Below are positions 49,092 to 57,203 of a stretch of 64,000 nt of DNA, one piece after another. Numbering within the stretch: position 1 is the stretch's first letter; each line of letters begins with the position of its first letter. The position numbers and the translations under genes were made by a program. The stretch comes from CAXQUZ01 sp942491145 (GTDB lineage Bacteria; Myxococcota_A; UBA796; UBA2385). The stretch spans positions 1 through 64,000 of the forward strand of contig CALOBC010000034.1 in assembly GCA_942491145.1 (NCBI GenBank), in the 5' to 3' direction. Below the pieces are notes generated by a model. It saw nothing but the letters and a program-made list of their open reading frames with translations. It searched no databases and was not told the DNA's origin.

Positions 49092-49931
49092 TCAGGTCTC
49101 CCAGGCCTTCATGGCCCGCGCCGGCGGCACCTTCATCTGGGTGACCAGCCCCAGGCGCTCGCCCAGCCGCAGCACCAGCCACGAGATGTCGATCTGCCAC
49201 CACAGATGCCCCTGGCGGCACGACGACTGAAAGGCGTGGTGGTTGTTGTGCCAGCCCTCACCCAGGGTGATCAGCGCGAGAAACAGGTTGTTGCGGCTGG
49301 TGTCGGTCGTCTCAAACTTGCGGCTGCCCCACACGTGGCACAGCGAGTTGATGGTGAACGTCGCATGCCAGTTGGCCACGGTGCTCCAACAGAACGCCAC
49401 GATGAAGCCCTCCCAGCCCCACGCCATCGTGCACGCCACCGCCAGCACGATGGGGCTGGCCCACGCGAAGCGGTCGATGTGGGCCAGCTCGGGAAAGGCC
49501 TTGTCGAAGTCGCGGATGGTGGTGGTGTCCCAGTCCGCGGCGTTCTTGTGGTACTGCCAGCCCACGTGGGACCACACACCCATGTGCTTGGGGCTGTGAA
49601 GGTCGTGCTCATCGTCACTGTGGCGGTGGTGGTACCGATGATGAGACGCCCACCAGCGCACGTGCCGCTGGGCGGACGACGTCGCGAGGAACCACATCAC
49701 CACCCGCAGGGCGACGCTGGGAATGTGGTAGGCGCGGTGGCTATAGAGGCGGTGGTAGCCGGCCGTGATGCCGAACATCCGCAGCAAGTAGATCGCCAAG
49801 GCCGCGGTCAGCGTCGGCCAGCTCACGCCGGTCCAGAACACACCCAGGCACATCACGTGGATGAGCACAAACGGGATCAGGAAGTTCCATGAGATGTCCC
49901 GGGCGGTGACCCGGGGGATGCCGGCGAACAT
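49092..49931 (-). CDS. Acyl-CoA (delta-9 type) fatty acid desaturase
   Basis: This 279-residue membrane di-iron desaturase has all three histidine boxes: HRLYSH, HRYHH and HNNHH, in the order and spacing of the stearoyl-CoA desaturase family. Hydrophobic pairs flank them. It would introduce a double bond into membrane fatty acyl chains, using oxygen and an external electron donor. The ATG at 49931 is chosen because the long upstream frame is antisense to the TSP3 repeat gene. It stands alone on its strand. Confidence 0.92.
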   Translation of the reverse strand: MFAGIPRVTARDISWNFLIPFVLIHVMCLGVFWTGVSWPTLTAALAIYLLRMFGITAGYHRLYSHRAYHIPSVALRVVMWFLATSSAQRHVRWWASHHRYHHRHSDDEHDLHSPKHMGVWSHVGWQYHKNAADWDTTTIRDFDKAFPELAHIDRFAWASPIVLAVACTMAWGWEGFIVAFCWSTVANWHATFTINSLCHVWGSRKFETTDTSRNNLFLALITLGEGWHNNHHAFQSSCRQGHLWWQIDISWLVLRLGERLGLVTQMKVPPARAMKAWET

Positions 49932-50071
49932 GCAGTCTCCTCCAGTGTGCGGGGTTCTAGCACACTGGGGGGACTGGGCTGGGCTGCCCGGAGGGGGAAG
50001 TCGAGAACACGTTTCACTTTGGCTGCGCCGGCGCAGGTTGCCCGGGAACACCCGCCGCGCTGCCCAACAGG

Positions 50072-53000
50072 TCAGTCCTTGCGACGGAACCCGAGGAGGG
50101 CCACGCTCAGCATCAGGGCCCAGCCTGTGGCGGGGGAGCGCGCGGTGCTGCACCCGGTGTGAACATCCTCTGCTGCGCTGGTCTGGAGGATCGGCGCTCG
50201 CTCGCCGCCGCCCACCTCGTCGGCGTCGGTGGTGGTGCTCTCCCCGGCGCTGGTCCCGCTCGCTTCGCCGTCCGGGTCCGCCAGGCTCGCCCCACCTTCT
50301 TGCTCGGTGACGACGGTGGGCTGGAGCGGGTGGACCATCACCGCCATCCAGTCCGACAGCCCGTCGCCGTCGGTGTCGCGGGTGGTGGGGTCGGTGAGGT
50401 GCACCCACAGCTCGTCGCTGTCGCTCAAGCCGTCGTGGTCGCTGTCGACCGCCGTGGGATCGGTGCCCAGCCGCAGCTCTTCACCATCGGTGATGCCGTC
50501 GCCGTCCGTGTCGGGCCGCCAGGGGCTCAGGCCGGCCTCGTGCTCTGCCCCATCGTCGATCCCGTCATTGTCGGAGTCTGCCCGCCCGGCGTGGCTGCCC
50601 AAGTGGGCCTCATCGCCGTCGCTCAGGCCATCGCCATCCGAGTCGGCGAGCGTCGGGTCCAGGCCCAGGGCCGCCTCCAGGCTGTCGGAGAGCCCGTCGC
50701 CGTCTTGGTCCGGCTGTGCGCTGGTCCACGCTTCCCACTGGGCCGGGTCCCGGTCTTCGAGGTCGAGCTCCAGTGCATCGCTCAGGCCGTCGAAGTCGGA
50801 GTCCGCGAGGTCGGGGTCGGTCCCGGCAGCCCACTCCTCGGCATCGGTCAGGCCGTCTCCGTCCCGGTCGGCCCGCAAGGGGTGGGCGTCTGCGCCGTCG
50901 AGGGTGCCGTCATCATCGCTGTCTTCCGCGAGGGGATCGGTCCCGCTCACCCGGATCTCCCAGCCGTCGGTGAGCCCGTCGTGGTCGCTGTCCGGCGACC
51001 GGGGGTCCAGCCCCAGCGCCAGCTCCAGGCCATCGCTGAGGCCGTCACGATCGCTGTCGGCGCGGGTCGGATCTGTGCCGGCAGTGGCCTCTTCATCGGT
51101 GCTGAGGCCATCCCGGTCGGCATCGTGTTCGAGGGTGCCCGTGCCGGTGCAGTCGTCGCTGTCTGTGGGATCGGTGAGGTTCACCCAGTGCTCGGCGCCA
51201 TCGGTGCAGCCGTCCCCATCGGAGTCGGCGTCCCGGGCGTCGCTGCCCACGATCCGGACCTCTTCGCCATCGGTGAGCCCGTCCATGTCGGTGTCGGGCC
51301 GGCTGGGGTCCAGCCCCAGCGCGAGCTCTTCGCCGTCCCACAGCCCATCTTCGTCGGAGTCCGGGTCGCTCGGGTCGAGGCCCAGGGCGACCTCGGTGCC
51401 GTCGACAATGCCGTCGTGGTCGGTGTCTTGGTTGAGTGCGTCCGTGCCGAAGAGGTGCTCCTGGCCATCGCTGAGGCCGTCGCTGTCGCTGTCGGCACTG
51501 CGGGGGTCGGTGCCTTGGTCCAGCTCGTGTCCGTCATTCAGCCCGTCGTGGTCGGTGTCCCGGGCCAGCGGGTTCGTGCGGGCGGCCAGCTCGTCGGCGT
51601 CGGTCAGCCCATCGCCGTCGGTGTCGGCCAGGGAAGGTGAGGTGCCGTGGACGTACACCTCGTCGCCGTCGTCGAGCCCGTCGCTGTCGCTGTCCGTCGA
51701 CAGCGGGCTGGTCATGCGCCGCAGCAGCTCAGTGGGGTCGTCAACGCCGTCGCCGTCGGAGTCCTGCTGCAAGGGGTCGGTGCCCCAGGTGGCCAGCTCT
51801 TCGCCGTCGTCCAGGGTGTCGCCGTCGGTGTCCGTCTCGCGGGGGTCGGTGCCCAGGATGTTCACCTCTTTGCCGTCCTCCAGCAGGTCACCATCGGTGT
51901 CCACCCGCAGCGGATCGGTGTCCCAGGTGCGCAGCTCGTCGCCGTCGGTCAGTCCGTCGCCATCGGAGTCGACGGATGTCGGGCTGGTCTGGTGGATGAT
52001 GACCTCATCGCCGTCGCTCAGCGTGTCGCCGTCGGTGTCCTCCACGTTCGGGTCGGTTCGCCAGCTCTGGACCTCCTCACCGTCGGTGAGCCCGTCGCTG
52101 TCCGAGTCGGCGGACGTGGGGCTGGTGTGGTGGACGATGAGCTCCGTGTGGTCGGAGATGCCGTCGTCGTCGGTGTCTTGAGACAGGGGATTGGTGCCGA
52201 ACTCGTCGACCTCGTCGTAGTCGCTGATCCCGTCGCCGTCGGAGTCACTCCGGTTGGGATCGGTGCCGAGCTCGCTGACCTCGGTGCCGTCGTTGAGGCC
52301 GTCGGCGTCGGAGTCTGCACTGTTGGGATTGGTGAAGACCACCATCAGCTCTGCGTAGTCGCTGAGGCCGTCGGCATCGCTGTCGGCGTGCAGCGGGGAG
52401 GTCTGGTGGACGTTGACTTCATCGCCGTCGTCGAGCCCGTCGCCATCGGTGTCGCGAAGGTTGGGATCGGTCTGGAGGGTCAGCACCTCCACGCCGTCAT
52501 CCAGCCCGTCGCCGTCCGTGTCCACGCTGTTGGGATCGGTGCCCAGGTTCAGCGCTTCGTTGCCGTCGTCGAGCCCGTCGCTGTCCGTGTCGACGTTGTC
52601 CGGGTCGGTGTGCCAGACGGTGGCTTCGTCATGGTCGGTGAGACCGTCGCCATCGGTGTCTTCGTCGGTGAGCCAGCAGTAGGGCTCGCTCGCGGGCCGG
52701 CCGAGCTCGAACTCGATGGTGCCATTGGCGTAGGTATACAGCGCCAGCCCTCCCTCGGGAACGGCCACGTCGACGACCATCTCGACCACTTCGTCGATGC
52801 TCACCACCACCCGGTCCGGGGTGGTCCGGACCAGCAGGGTGTGGTCGGTGTAGGGATTCCAGCCCGTGCCCCCGGGGACCTCCAGCTCGGCGAGCACGGT
52901 CACGGAGCCGGTGTTGGTCCAGAGGTCCTCCATCGACGTGGCGCCCTGGATGTGCAGCAGGCGCAGCGCTGGCAGGGGTGTGCCGAAGGCGCTGTGGACG

Positions 53001-53470
53001 GCTGCACCCTGGTGAAGGGAGACGAGCAGCCAGTCCGCGTCATCTTCGATGGTCTCGCCCACAGCGACACCGATCGCCACGCCGACCGCGCCTTGCTTGC
53101 TCTCATCGTAGGCATGGAACCGGGTGTAGAGCCCGTTGGTGTCGTCGGGCCAGCCCATGTGGCGCAGGGAGGGCACGCCATTGTCGAGGGTGGCGAAGCT
53201 GCGGTACGACATCGGATTCCACATGGAGATGATCGGTGCGTACTCCACGCTGTTGGCATCCACGGTCTCGGATTGGGTGCCATCCGCCGCGTCTTGCCAG
53301 CAGGACCAACCGATCTCCACCGTGCAGGTGTCGCTGCACCCGTCGTCGCTGTCGGTGTTTCCGTCGTCGCACTCCTCCTCGCTGAGGTCGACGTCGCTGT
53401 CTCCGCATTCGCCTTGCTTGTCGGCCCAAGCGGGCGCCAGCAGCAGGGCGATCAGGGCGGGTGTGTTCAT
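50072..53470 (-). CDS. Secreted TSP3-repeat protein with myxobacterial Cys-rich repeat and MYXO-CTERM-like tail
   Basis: This 1,132-residue protein has a signal peptide (about 1-16). Residues 20-57 are a Myxococcus-type Cys-rich repeat (EECDDGNTDSDDGCSDTC). A domain of about 200 residues follows, possibly a sugar- or peptide-binding beta sandwich. From about 270 to 1040 there are some thirty thrombospondin type 3 repeats with the calcium motif DxDxDGLxDxxE. The C-terminus is a GCSTARS Cys motif, a hydrophobic stretch (WALMLSVALLGF) and RRK, fitting MYXO-CTERM sorting to the surface. The start overlaps the stop of the subtilase gene by four bases, so the two are translated together. Confidence 0.9.
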   Translation of the reverse strand: MNTPALIALLLAPAWADKQGECGDSDVDLSEEECDDGNTDSDDGCSDTCTVEIGWSCWQDAADGTQSETVDANSVEYAPIISMWNPMSYRSFATLDNGVPSLRHMGWPDDTNGLYTRFHAYDESKQGAVGVAIGVAVGETIEDDADWLLVSLHQGAAVHSAFGTPLPALRLLHIQGATSMEDLWTNTGSVTVLAELEVPGGTGWNPYTDHTLLVRTTPDRVVVSIDEVVEMVVDVAVPEGGLALYTYANGTIEFELGRPASEPYCWLTDEDTDGDGLTDHDEATVWHTDPDNVDTDSDGLDDGNEALNLGTDPNSVDTDGDGLDDGVEVLTLQTDPNLRDTDGDGLDDGDEVNVHQTSPLHADSDADGLSDYAELMVVFTNPNSADSDADGLNDGTEVSELGTDPNRSDSDGDGISDYDEVDEFGTNPLSQDTDDDGISDHTELIVHHTSPTSADSDSDGLTDGEEVQSWRTDPNVEDTDGDTLSDGDEVIIHQTSPTSVDSDGDGLTDGDELRTWDTDPLRVDTDGDLLEDGKEVNILGTDPRETDTDGDTLDDGEELATWGTDPLQQDSDGDGVDDPTELLRRMTSPLSTDSDSDGLDDGDEVYVHGTSPSLADTDGDGLTDADELAARTNPLARDTDHDGLNDGHELDQGTDPRSADSDSDGLSDGQEHLFGTDALNQDTDHDGIVDGTEVALGLDPSDPDSDEDGLWDGEELALGLDPSRPDTDMDGLTDGEEVRIVGSDARDADSDGDGCTDGAEHWVNLTDPTDSDDCTGTGTLEHDADRDGLSTDEEATAGTDPTRADSDRDGLSDGLELALGLDPRSPDSDHDGLTDGWEIRVSGTDPLAEDSDDDGTLDGADAHPLRADRDGDGLTDAEEWAAGTDPDLADSDFDGLSDALELDLEDRDPAQWEAWTSAQPDQDGDGLSDSLEAALGLDPTLADSDGDGLSDGDEAHLGSHAGRADSDNDGIDDGAEHEAGLSPWRPDTDGDGITDGEELRLGTDPTAVDSDHDGLSDSDELWVHLTDPTTRDTDGDGLSDWMAVMVHPLQPTVVTEQEGGASLADPDGEASGTSAGESTTTDADEVGGGERAPILQTSAAEDVHTGCSTARSPATGWALMLSVALLGFRRKD
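50340..52670 (-). repeat. Array of about thirty TSP3 calcium-binding repeats (coding)
   Basis: The DNA repeats a loose unit of about 69 bases (23 residues) inside the coding sequence, with the recurring pattern D-x-D-x-D-G-L-x-D. Units differ by many substitutions, so this is an old protein-level repeat rather than a recent tandem duplication. Confidence 0.85.
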
Positions 53471-55788
53471 TGGCTCACCTCTTGGGCCGGGCCGATGCCG
53501 GCGTCTCGGGCCACCACCACGACTCGTTGGTCACCGGCACCTGCAGACTGCAGGGCCGAGGGGGCGTCCAGGCCGCCGGCCGAGCGCCAGCCTCCCTGGT
53601 TCAGCTTGTCGCCAAGGGCACCGTCGACCTCGGCGCCATCGAGCATGTGGCCGGTGTTGAGGTCCACCGGGCCGCTGGTGTAGCCGAGGGGACTCGACGA
53701 CAGCCCCGAGCCCTCCACGGTCTGGCTGTCGGTCGGGTGGAAGCCAAAGGCGCCATCGACGAGGCCATCGACCCCCAGGGCCATGCCGGGCAGTCCGTTG
53801 TGGCCCAGGGGGCTTGACGACAGGCCGGACCCATCAAAGCGATACTCCAGAATGCTGGACTGGTCGCCGTTCACGTCAATACTGGACGCGGACACTTCGG
53901 CCAGCGCGTCCATCGTGGCCGGGGTCAGCAGTGTGCCGCTCGGGGTGCTGACGAAGCCGGCGCGCAGGTCGATGAAGCTCCAGCCTTCGCCCACCGCACC
54001 CAGCACCGGATCGGTGCCCTCGGACCACTGAAAGCCGAGCAGGCCGGGGTCTTGGCCGGCTGCTTCGGCGCCATCGATGAGTGCGGACAGCCCCTCGACG
54101 GCCATCGTGAACATGCCCGGTCGGCTGAGGTGGGCGCCGGCGGTGGTGTCTGGCGCCGGGGTGAGCACCGCGGGCAGGGACACGGTCCATGAGGCGAGTG
54201 TGTCCCGTTGGGTGGGCGTGCTCGCCCAGACCCGACAGGTCCCGGAGGCCGCGGTGGTGCACGACAAGGTGGTGGTCTCGCCCGAGTCGGCCACGAGCTC
54301 CACCATCGCGGTCACGCCGGACACCCCGGTGCCGAGGGTCGGGTCGACCACGGTGGCCAGCGCGGCGGCGTGGGGTCCGTCGGCAGCGAGCTCAAAGAAG
54401 GGGAGCACGGCCCCCAGGTAGGTCGGGGCGGGGTCTTGAGTCGACAGGCTCTGGGCTTCGGCGACGCCGACTTGCAACCGCCCCATGCCCAGGCCGCCGT
54501 CGAGGTGGGCCTGCAGCGCGGTGCGGTCCTGGGTGGCGGGCCGCACGTCGGCTTCGGCCGTGCTGAGCAGCAGGTCCCGCGCTTCGGTCGCGTCGAGTCC
54601 GAGCGCCATCAGCCGGGCAGCGGCACCGGAGACGACCGCAGCGGCTTGGCTGGTGCCGGCCCACAGGTACAGCCCGGTCTGGTCGGCGGTCCCGGGCACA
54701 ATTGTCTCGCCCACAACACCGTCGGCCAAGCCATCTTCGTTGGCATCGAGGTCCAGGCAGCCGCCGGGTGCGAGCACGTCCACTTCGAGGCCGTGGTTGC
54801 TGTAAGGGGCCACGCGCCAGTCGCCGCCCGTGTCCATGCAGAAGCTGCCCACGGCCAGGGTCACCGGGCTGGCGGCCGGCCAGCTCACCACATCGAGTCC
54901 CTGGTTTCCGGCGGCGGCGACCACCAGCACCCCGGCGCTGTGGGCGTAGGTGAGGGCTTCTTGGAGGGCCGGGGTGGGCGCGTAGTCGGGCCAGAATGAG
55001 AGGCTCAGGTTGATGACGTCGGCCCCGCCGTCGACGGCGAGGTACAAGGCTTCGACGAGATCCAGCTCGGTGCCGGCGTTGTGGGCATCGAGCACCCGCA
55101 ACGGCATCAGCCCCACCCCCGGTGCCATGCCCCGGGCCTCGCCGTCTGCGGCGATCAGGCTGGCGATGTGGGTGCCGTGCTGGTGCTCATCTTGGGGCCA
55201 TGCATCGCCATCGATGAAGTCCCAGGGGGAGTGGATGGGGCTGCCGCCGAGGGATGCGGCCACGGGTCCGGCGCCCCCGGCGTCTCCGGCGAGGGCGACC
55301 CCGCTGTCGAGCACGGCCACGACGATGTCGGCGATGCCGGGCGGGGGTGCGGCCAGCGCACCGGTGAGGTCGAGGTGCTGGCGGGTGGCGTCGGTGAGCT
55401 GGTCGGCGGACCAGTGGCTGGCCCCCCGAAACCACGACTCCCGCACGGTGCCGCTCACCCGCGGGTCGCTCAGCAAGGCTTCGAGAAAGTCGCTGGGATC
55501 AGTGTTGTCGGGAACAGCGAGGGCGCCGTAGGCACTGCCCTTGGGGGCGCTGACCACTGCGGAGTCGTGGTCGACGGCGATCTCGGGCAAGGTCCCGGGG
55601 ACGACCGGCGCGACGAGCACACGGTCGGCCCGCAGGCCCGCGCTGCCTTCGCCCGCAACGGCATCGATCGAGACCCCGACGGGCCCCGGTGTCGCGGCGG
55701 TGCGTGGCCCGAGCCCAGCAGTGCCGGCGAAGTCACCGCAGCCTGGGCCGATCAGCAACGTGCCCAAGACGATTGTGCGTGGTCTCAT
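53467..55788 (-). CDS. Secreted subtilisin-like serine protease (S8) lipoprotein
   Basis: This 773-residue protein has a lipobox-like signal (LGTLLIGPGCGD). A peptidase S8 domain spans about 150-470 with the triad Asp in VVAVLDSGV, His in HQHGTHIASLIA and Ser in WAGTSQAAAVVSGA, with the helper region VINLSLSF and VLVVAAAGNQG. After the catalytic domain come ~300 residues of beta-rich sequence. A pro-region of ~110 residues lies before it. It is probably exported to the outer surface, where it may process proteins including its co-encoded TSP3 partner. The ATG at 55788 is used because it starts the signal peptide. Confidence 0.9.
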   Translation of the reverse strand: MRPRTIVLGTLLIGPGCGDFAGTAGLGPRTAATPGPVGVSIDAVAGEGSAGLRADRVLVAPVVPGTLPEIAVDHDSAVVSAPKGSAYGALAVPDNTDPSDFLEALLSDPRVSGTVRESWFRGASHWSADQLTDATRQHLDLTGALAAPPPGIADIVVAVLDSGVALAGDAGGAGPVAASLGGSPIHSPWDFIDGDAWPQDEHQHGTHIASLIAADGEARGMAPGVGLMPLRVLDAHNAGTELDLVEALYLAVDGGADVINLSLSFWPDYAPTPALQEALTYAHSAGVLVVAAAGNQGLDVVSWPAASPVTLAVGSFCMDTGGDWRVAPYSNHGLEVDVLAPGGCLDLDANEDGLADGVVGETIVPGTADQTGLYLWAGTSQAAAVVSGAAARLMALGLDATEARDLLLSTAEADVRPATQDRTALQAHLDGGLGMGRLQVGVAEAQSLSTQDPAPTYLGAVLPFFELAADGPHAAALATVVDPTLGTGVSGVTAMVELVADSGETTTLSCTTAASGTCRVWASTPTQRDTLASWTVSLPAVLTPAPDTTAGAHLSRPGMFTMAVEGLSALIDGAEAAGQDPGLLGFQWSEGTDPVLGAVGEGWSFIDLRAGFVSTPSGTLLTPATMDALAEVSASSIDVNGDQSSILEYRFDGSGLSSSPLGHNGLPGMALGVDGLVDGAFGFHPTDSQTVEGSGLSSSPLGYTSGPVDLNTGHMLDGAEVDGALGDKLNQGGWRSAGGLDAPSALQSAGAGDQRVVVVARDAGIGPAQEVSQ

Positions 55789-56003
55789 CTGTCCATCCTG
55801 CTTGCCGCGGGACAACGGACCGGAGCGCCCAGATCGTGAGGGGCAGAGGCCTGTTCGTTCGGCACGGGGAGTCAAGCTGGTCGGGGTCAGGTGGCAGCCG
55901 TCGGTGAGGCCTGCGCAAGGGCGACGACGGCCAGCGGTTGGCGGTCGAGGTTGCGTTAGTGTCCGGGCGGCTGGGCCGGTCTGGCGCGCACTTCAGACCG
56001 GCC

Positions 56004-57125
56004 ATGGCTCGGCGCTTCCCTGGGGTCTTCGTGGCACGTGGTCGACATCCTCTGCTTCCTGCGCTCGTGGGACTGGCTGTGTTGGCGGTGGGTGTGGCGG
56101 CTGCGGTCTTGCTGTGGCGTCAGTCCGGCGATGCCGAGGGTCAGTACGTCCTGGAGACCGCCGTGGAGCGCGACATTGTGCTCAACACGGTGGCCACAGG
56201 CTCGGTGCTGCCCCGGGTCGAGGTCGCCGTGAAGCCCTCTGTGGGCGGCATCCTGGAGACCCTCCACGTGAAGCCCGGCGACGTGGTCCGGGTGGGTCAG
56301 CCCATCGCGGACCTGCGGGTGGTGCCCGACACGGCCCAGGTGGCGAGCGCTCGCGCAGCGGTTCAAGAAGCCCGGATTCGGCTGAGTGAGGCGGAGCGGG
56401 ACCACGGCAAGCTGGCCGCGCTGGCCGGTCAAGGCGCCGTGTCTTCGGGCGAGCTGGACACTGCCGCCACAAACCTGTCGCTGCGCCGCTCGCAGCACAC
56501 CGCCTCCCTCACCAACCTCGCCATTGTGCGGGACGGTGCGGCCCAGAAACATGGCGCCCGGGCCACCGAGGTGCAGGCCACGGTGGCGGGCATGGTGTTG
56601 GAGCTCCCAGTGGAAGCGGGGTCCACGGTGATCGAGGCCAATGCGTTCAACGAGGGCACCACCATCGCCACGCTCGCGGACATGTCTGATCTGTTGTTTG
56701 TGGGTGTTCTCGACGAGCTGGAGGTCGGCCGGGTGCACGAAGGCATGCAGATCGTGGTGACGCTGGCGGCATGGCCGGACCAGGAGCTGTCGGCCGTGCT
56801 CGAGCGCATCGCGCCCAAGGGTCAGGACGTCCAGGGTGCCGTCCAGTTCGAGATTCAGGCCGCGCTGAGCCTGCCCCAAGACGGGCGCTTTGTGCGGGCC
56901 GGGATGAGCGCCAACGCGATGATTGAGCTGGACCGCAGGGCCGGAGTGGTGGCGTTGCGCGAAGGTGCGCTCCAGTTCGACCAAGGCAAGCCCTTCGTGG
57001 AGCTGGGGGGGGGCGATGCCGGGGTGCGGCGGCAGGACCTGACCCTCGGCCTGTCCGACGGCATCTATGTGGAAGTGGTGGATGGGCTGGGCGTCGGTGC
57101 CGAGGTGCGGCGGCCGGCGCTCTGA
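56004..57125 (+). CDS. MacA-like periplasmic adaptor (HlyD family)
   Basis: This 373-residue protein has one N-terminal membrane span (HPLLPALVGLAVLAVGVAAAVLLW). Barrel-sandwich halves (VAVKPSVGGILETLHVKPGDVVRVGQPIADL and VQATVAGMVLELPVEAGSTV) flank a long helical hairpin (about 110-180). Beta-barrel domains follow (ATLADMSDLLFVGVLDELEVGRV). This is the usual adaptor of ABC or RND exporters. No transporter or outer-membrane gene is next to it; it is followed by an OGT gene. The partner must be encoded elsewhere. The upstream 215 bases are the divergent promoter region with the subtilase gene. Confidence 0.85.
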   Translation: MARRFPGVFVARGRHPLLPALVGLAVLAVGVAAAVLLWRQSGDAEGQYVLETAVERDIVLNTVATGSVLPRVEVAVKPSVGGILETLHVKPGDVVRVGQPIADLRVVPDTAQVASARAAVQEARIRLSEAERDHGKLAALAGQGAVSSGELDTAATNLSLRRSQHTASLTNLAIVRDGAAQKHGARATEVQATVAGMVLELPVEAGSTVIEANAFNEGTTIATLADMSDLLFVGVLDELEVGRVHEGMQIVVTLAAWPDQELSAVLERIAPKGQDVQGAVQFEIQAALSLPQDGRFVRAGMSANAMIELDRRAGVVALREGALQFDQGKPFVELGGGDAGVRRQDLTLGLSDGIYVEVVDGLGVGAEVRRPAL

Positions 57126-57203
57126 GCGGGCCTGCGACCGATCGGTGGCCCCGTCTGTGGGGTGGCTGTACTTGACGGGACGGGGCGGCTTGGCGAAGCA
57201 TCC

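Noticed and set aside
50159..52181. Long plus-strand frames of about 490 and 650 residues
   Set aside because: They mirror the TSP3 repeats in antisense and show only repetitive Ser/Pro or Val/Gly patterns.
50340..52670. A possible CRISPR-like or satellite repeat array
   Set aside because: The repetition follows a 23-residue protein unit with degenerate bases; there are no identical repeats with unique spacers.
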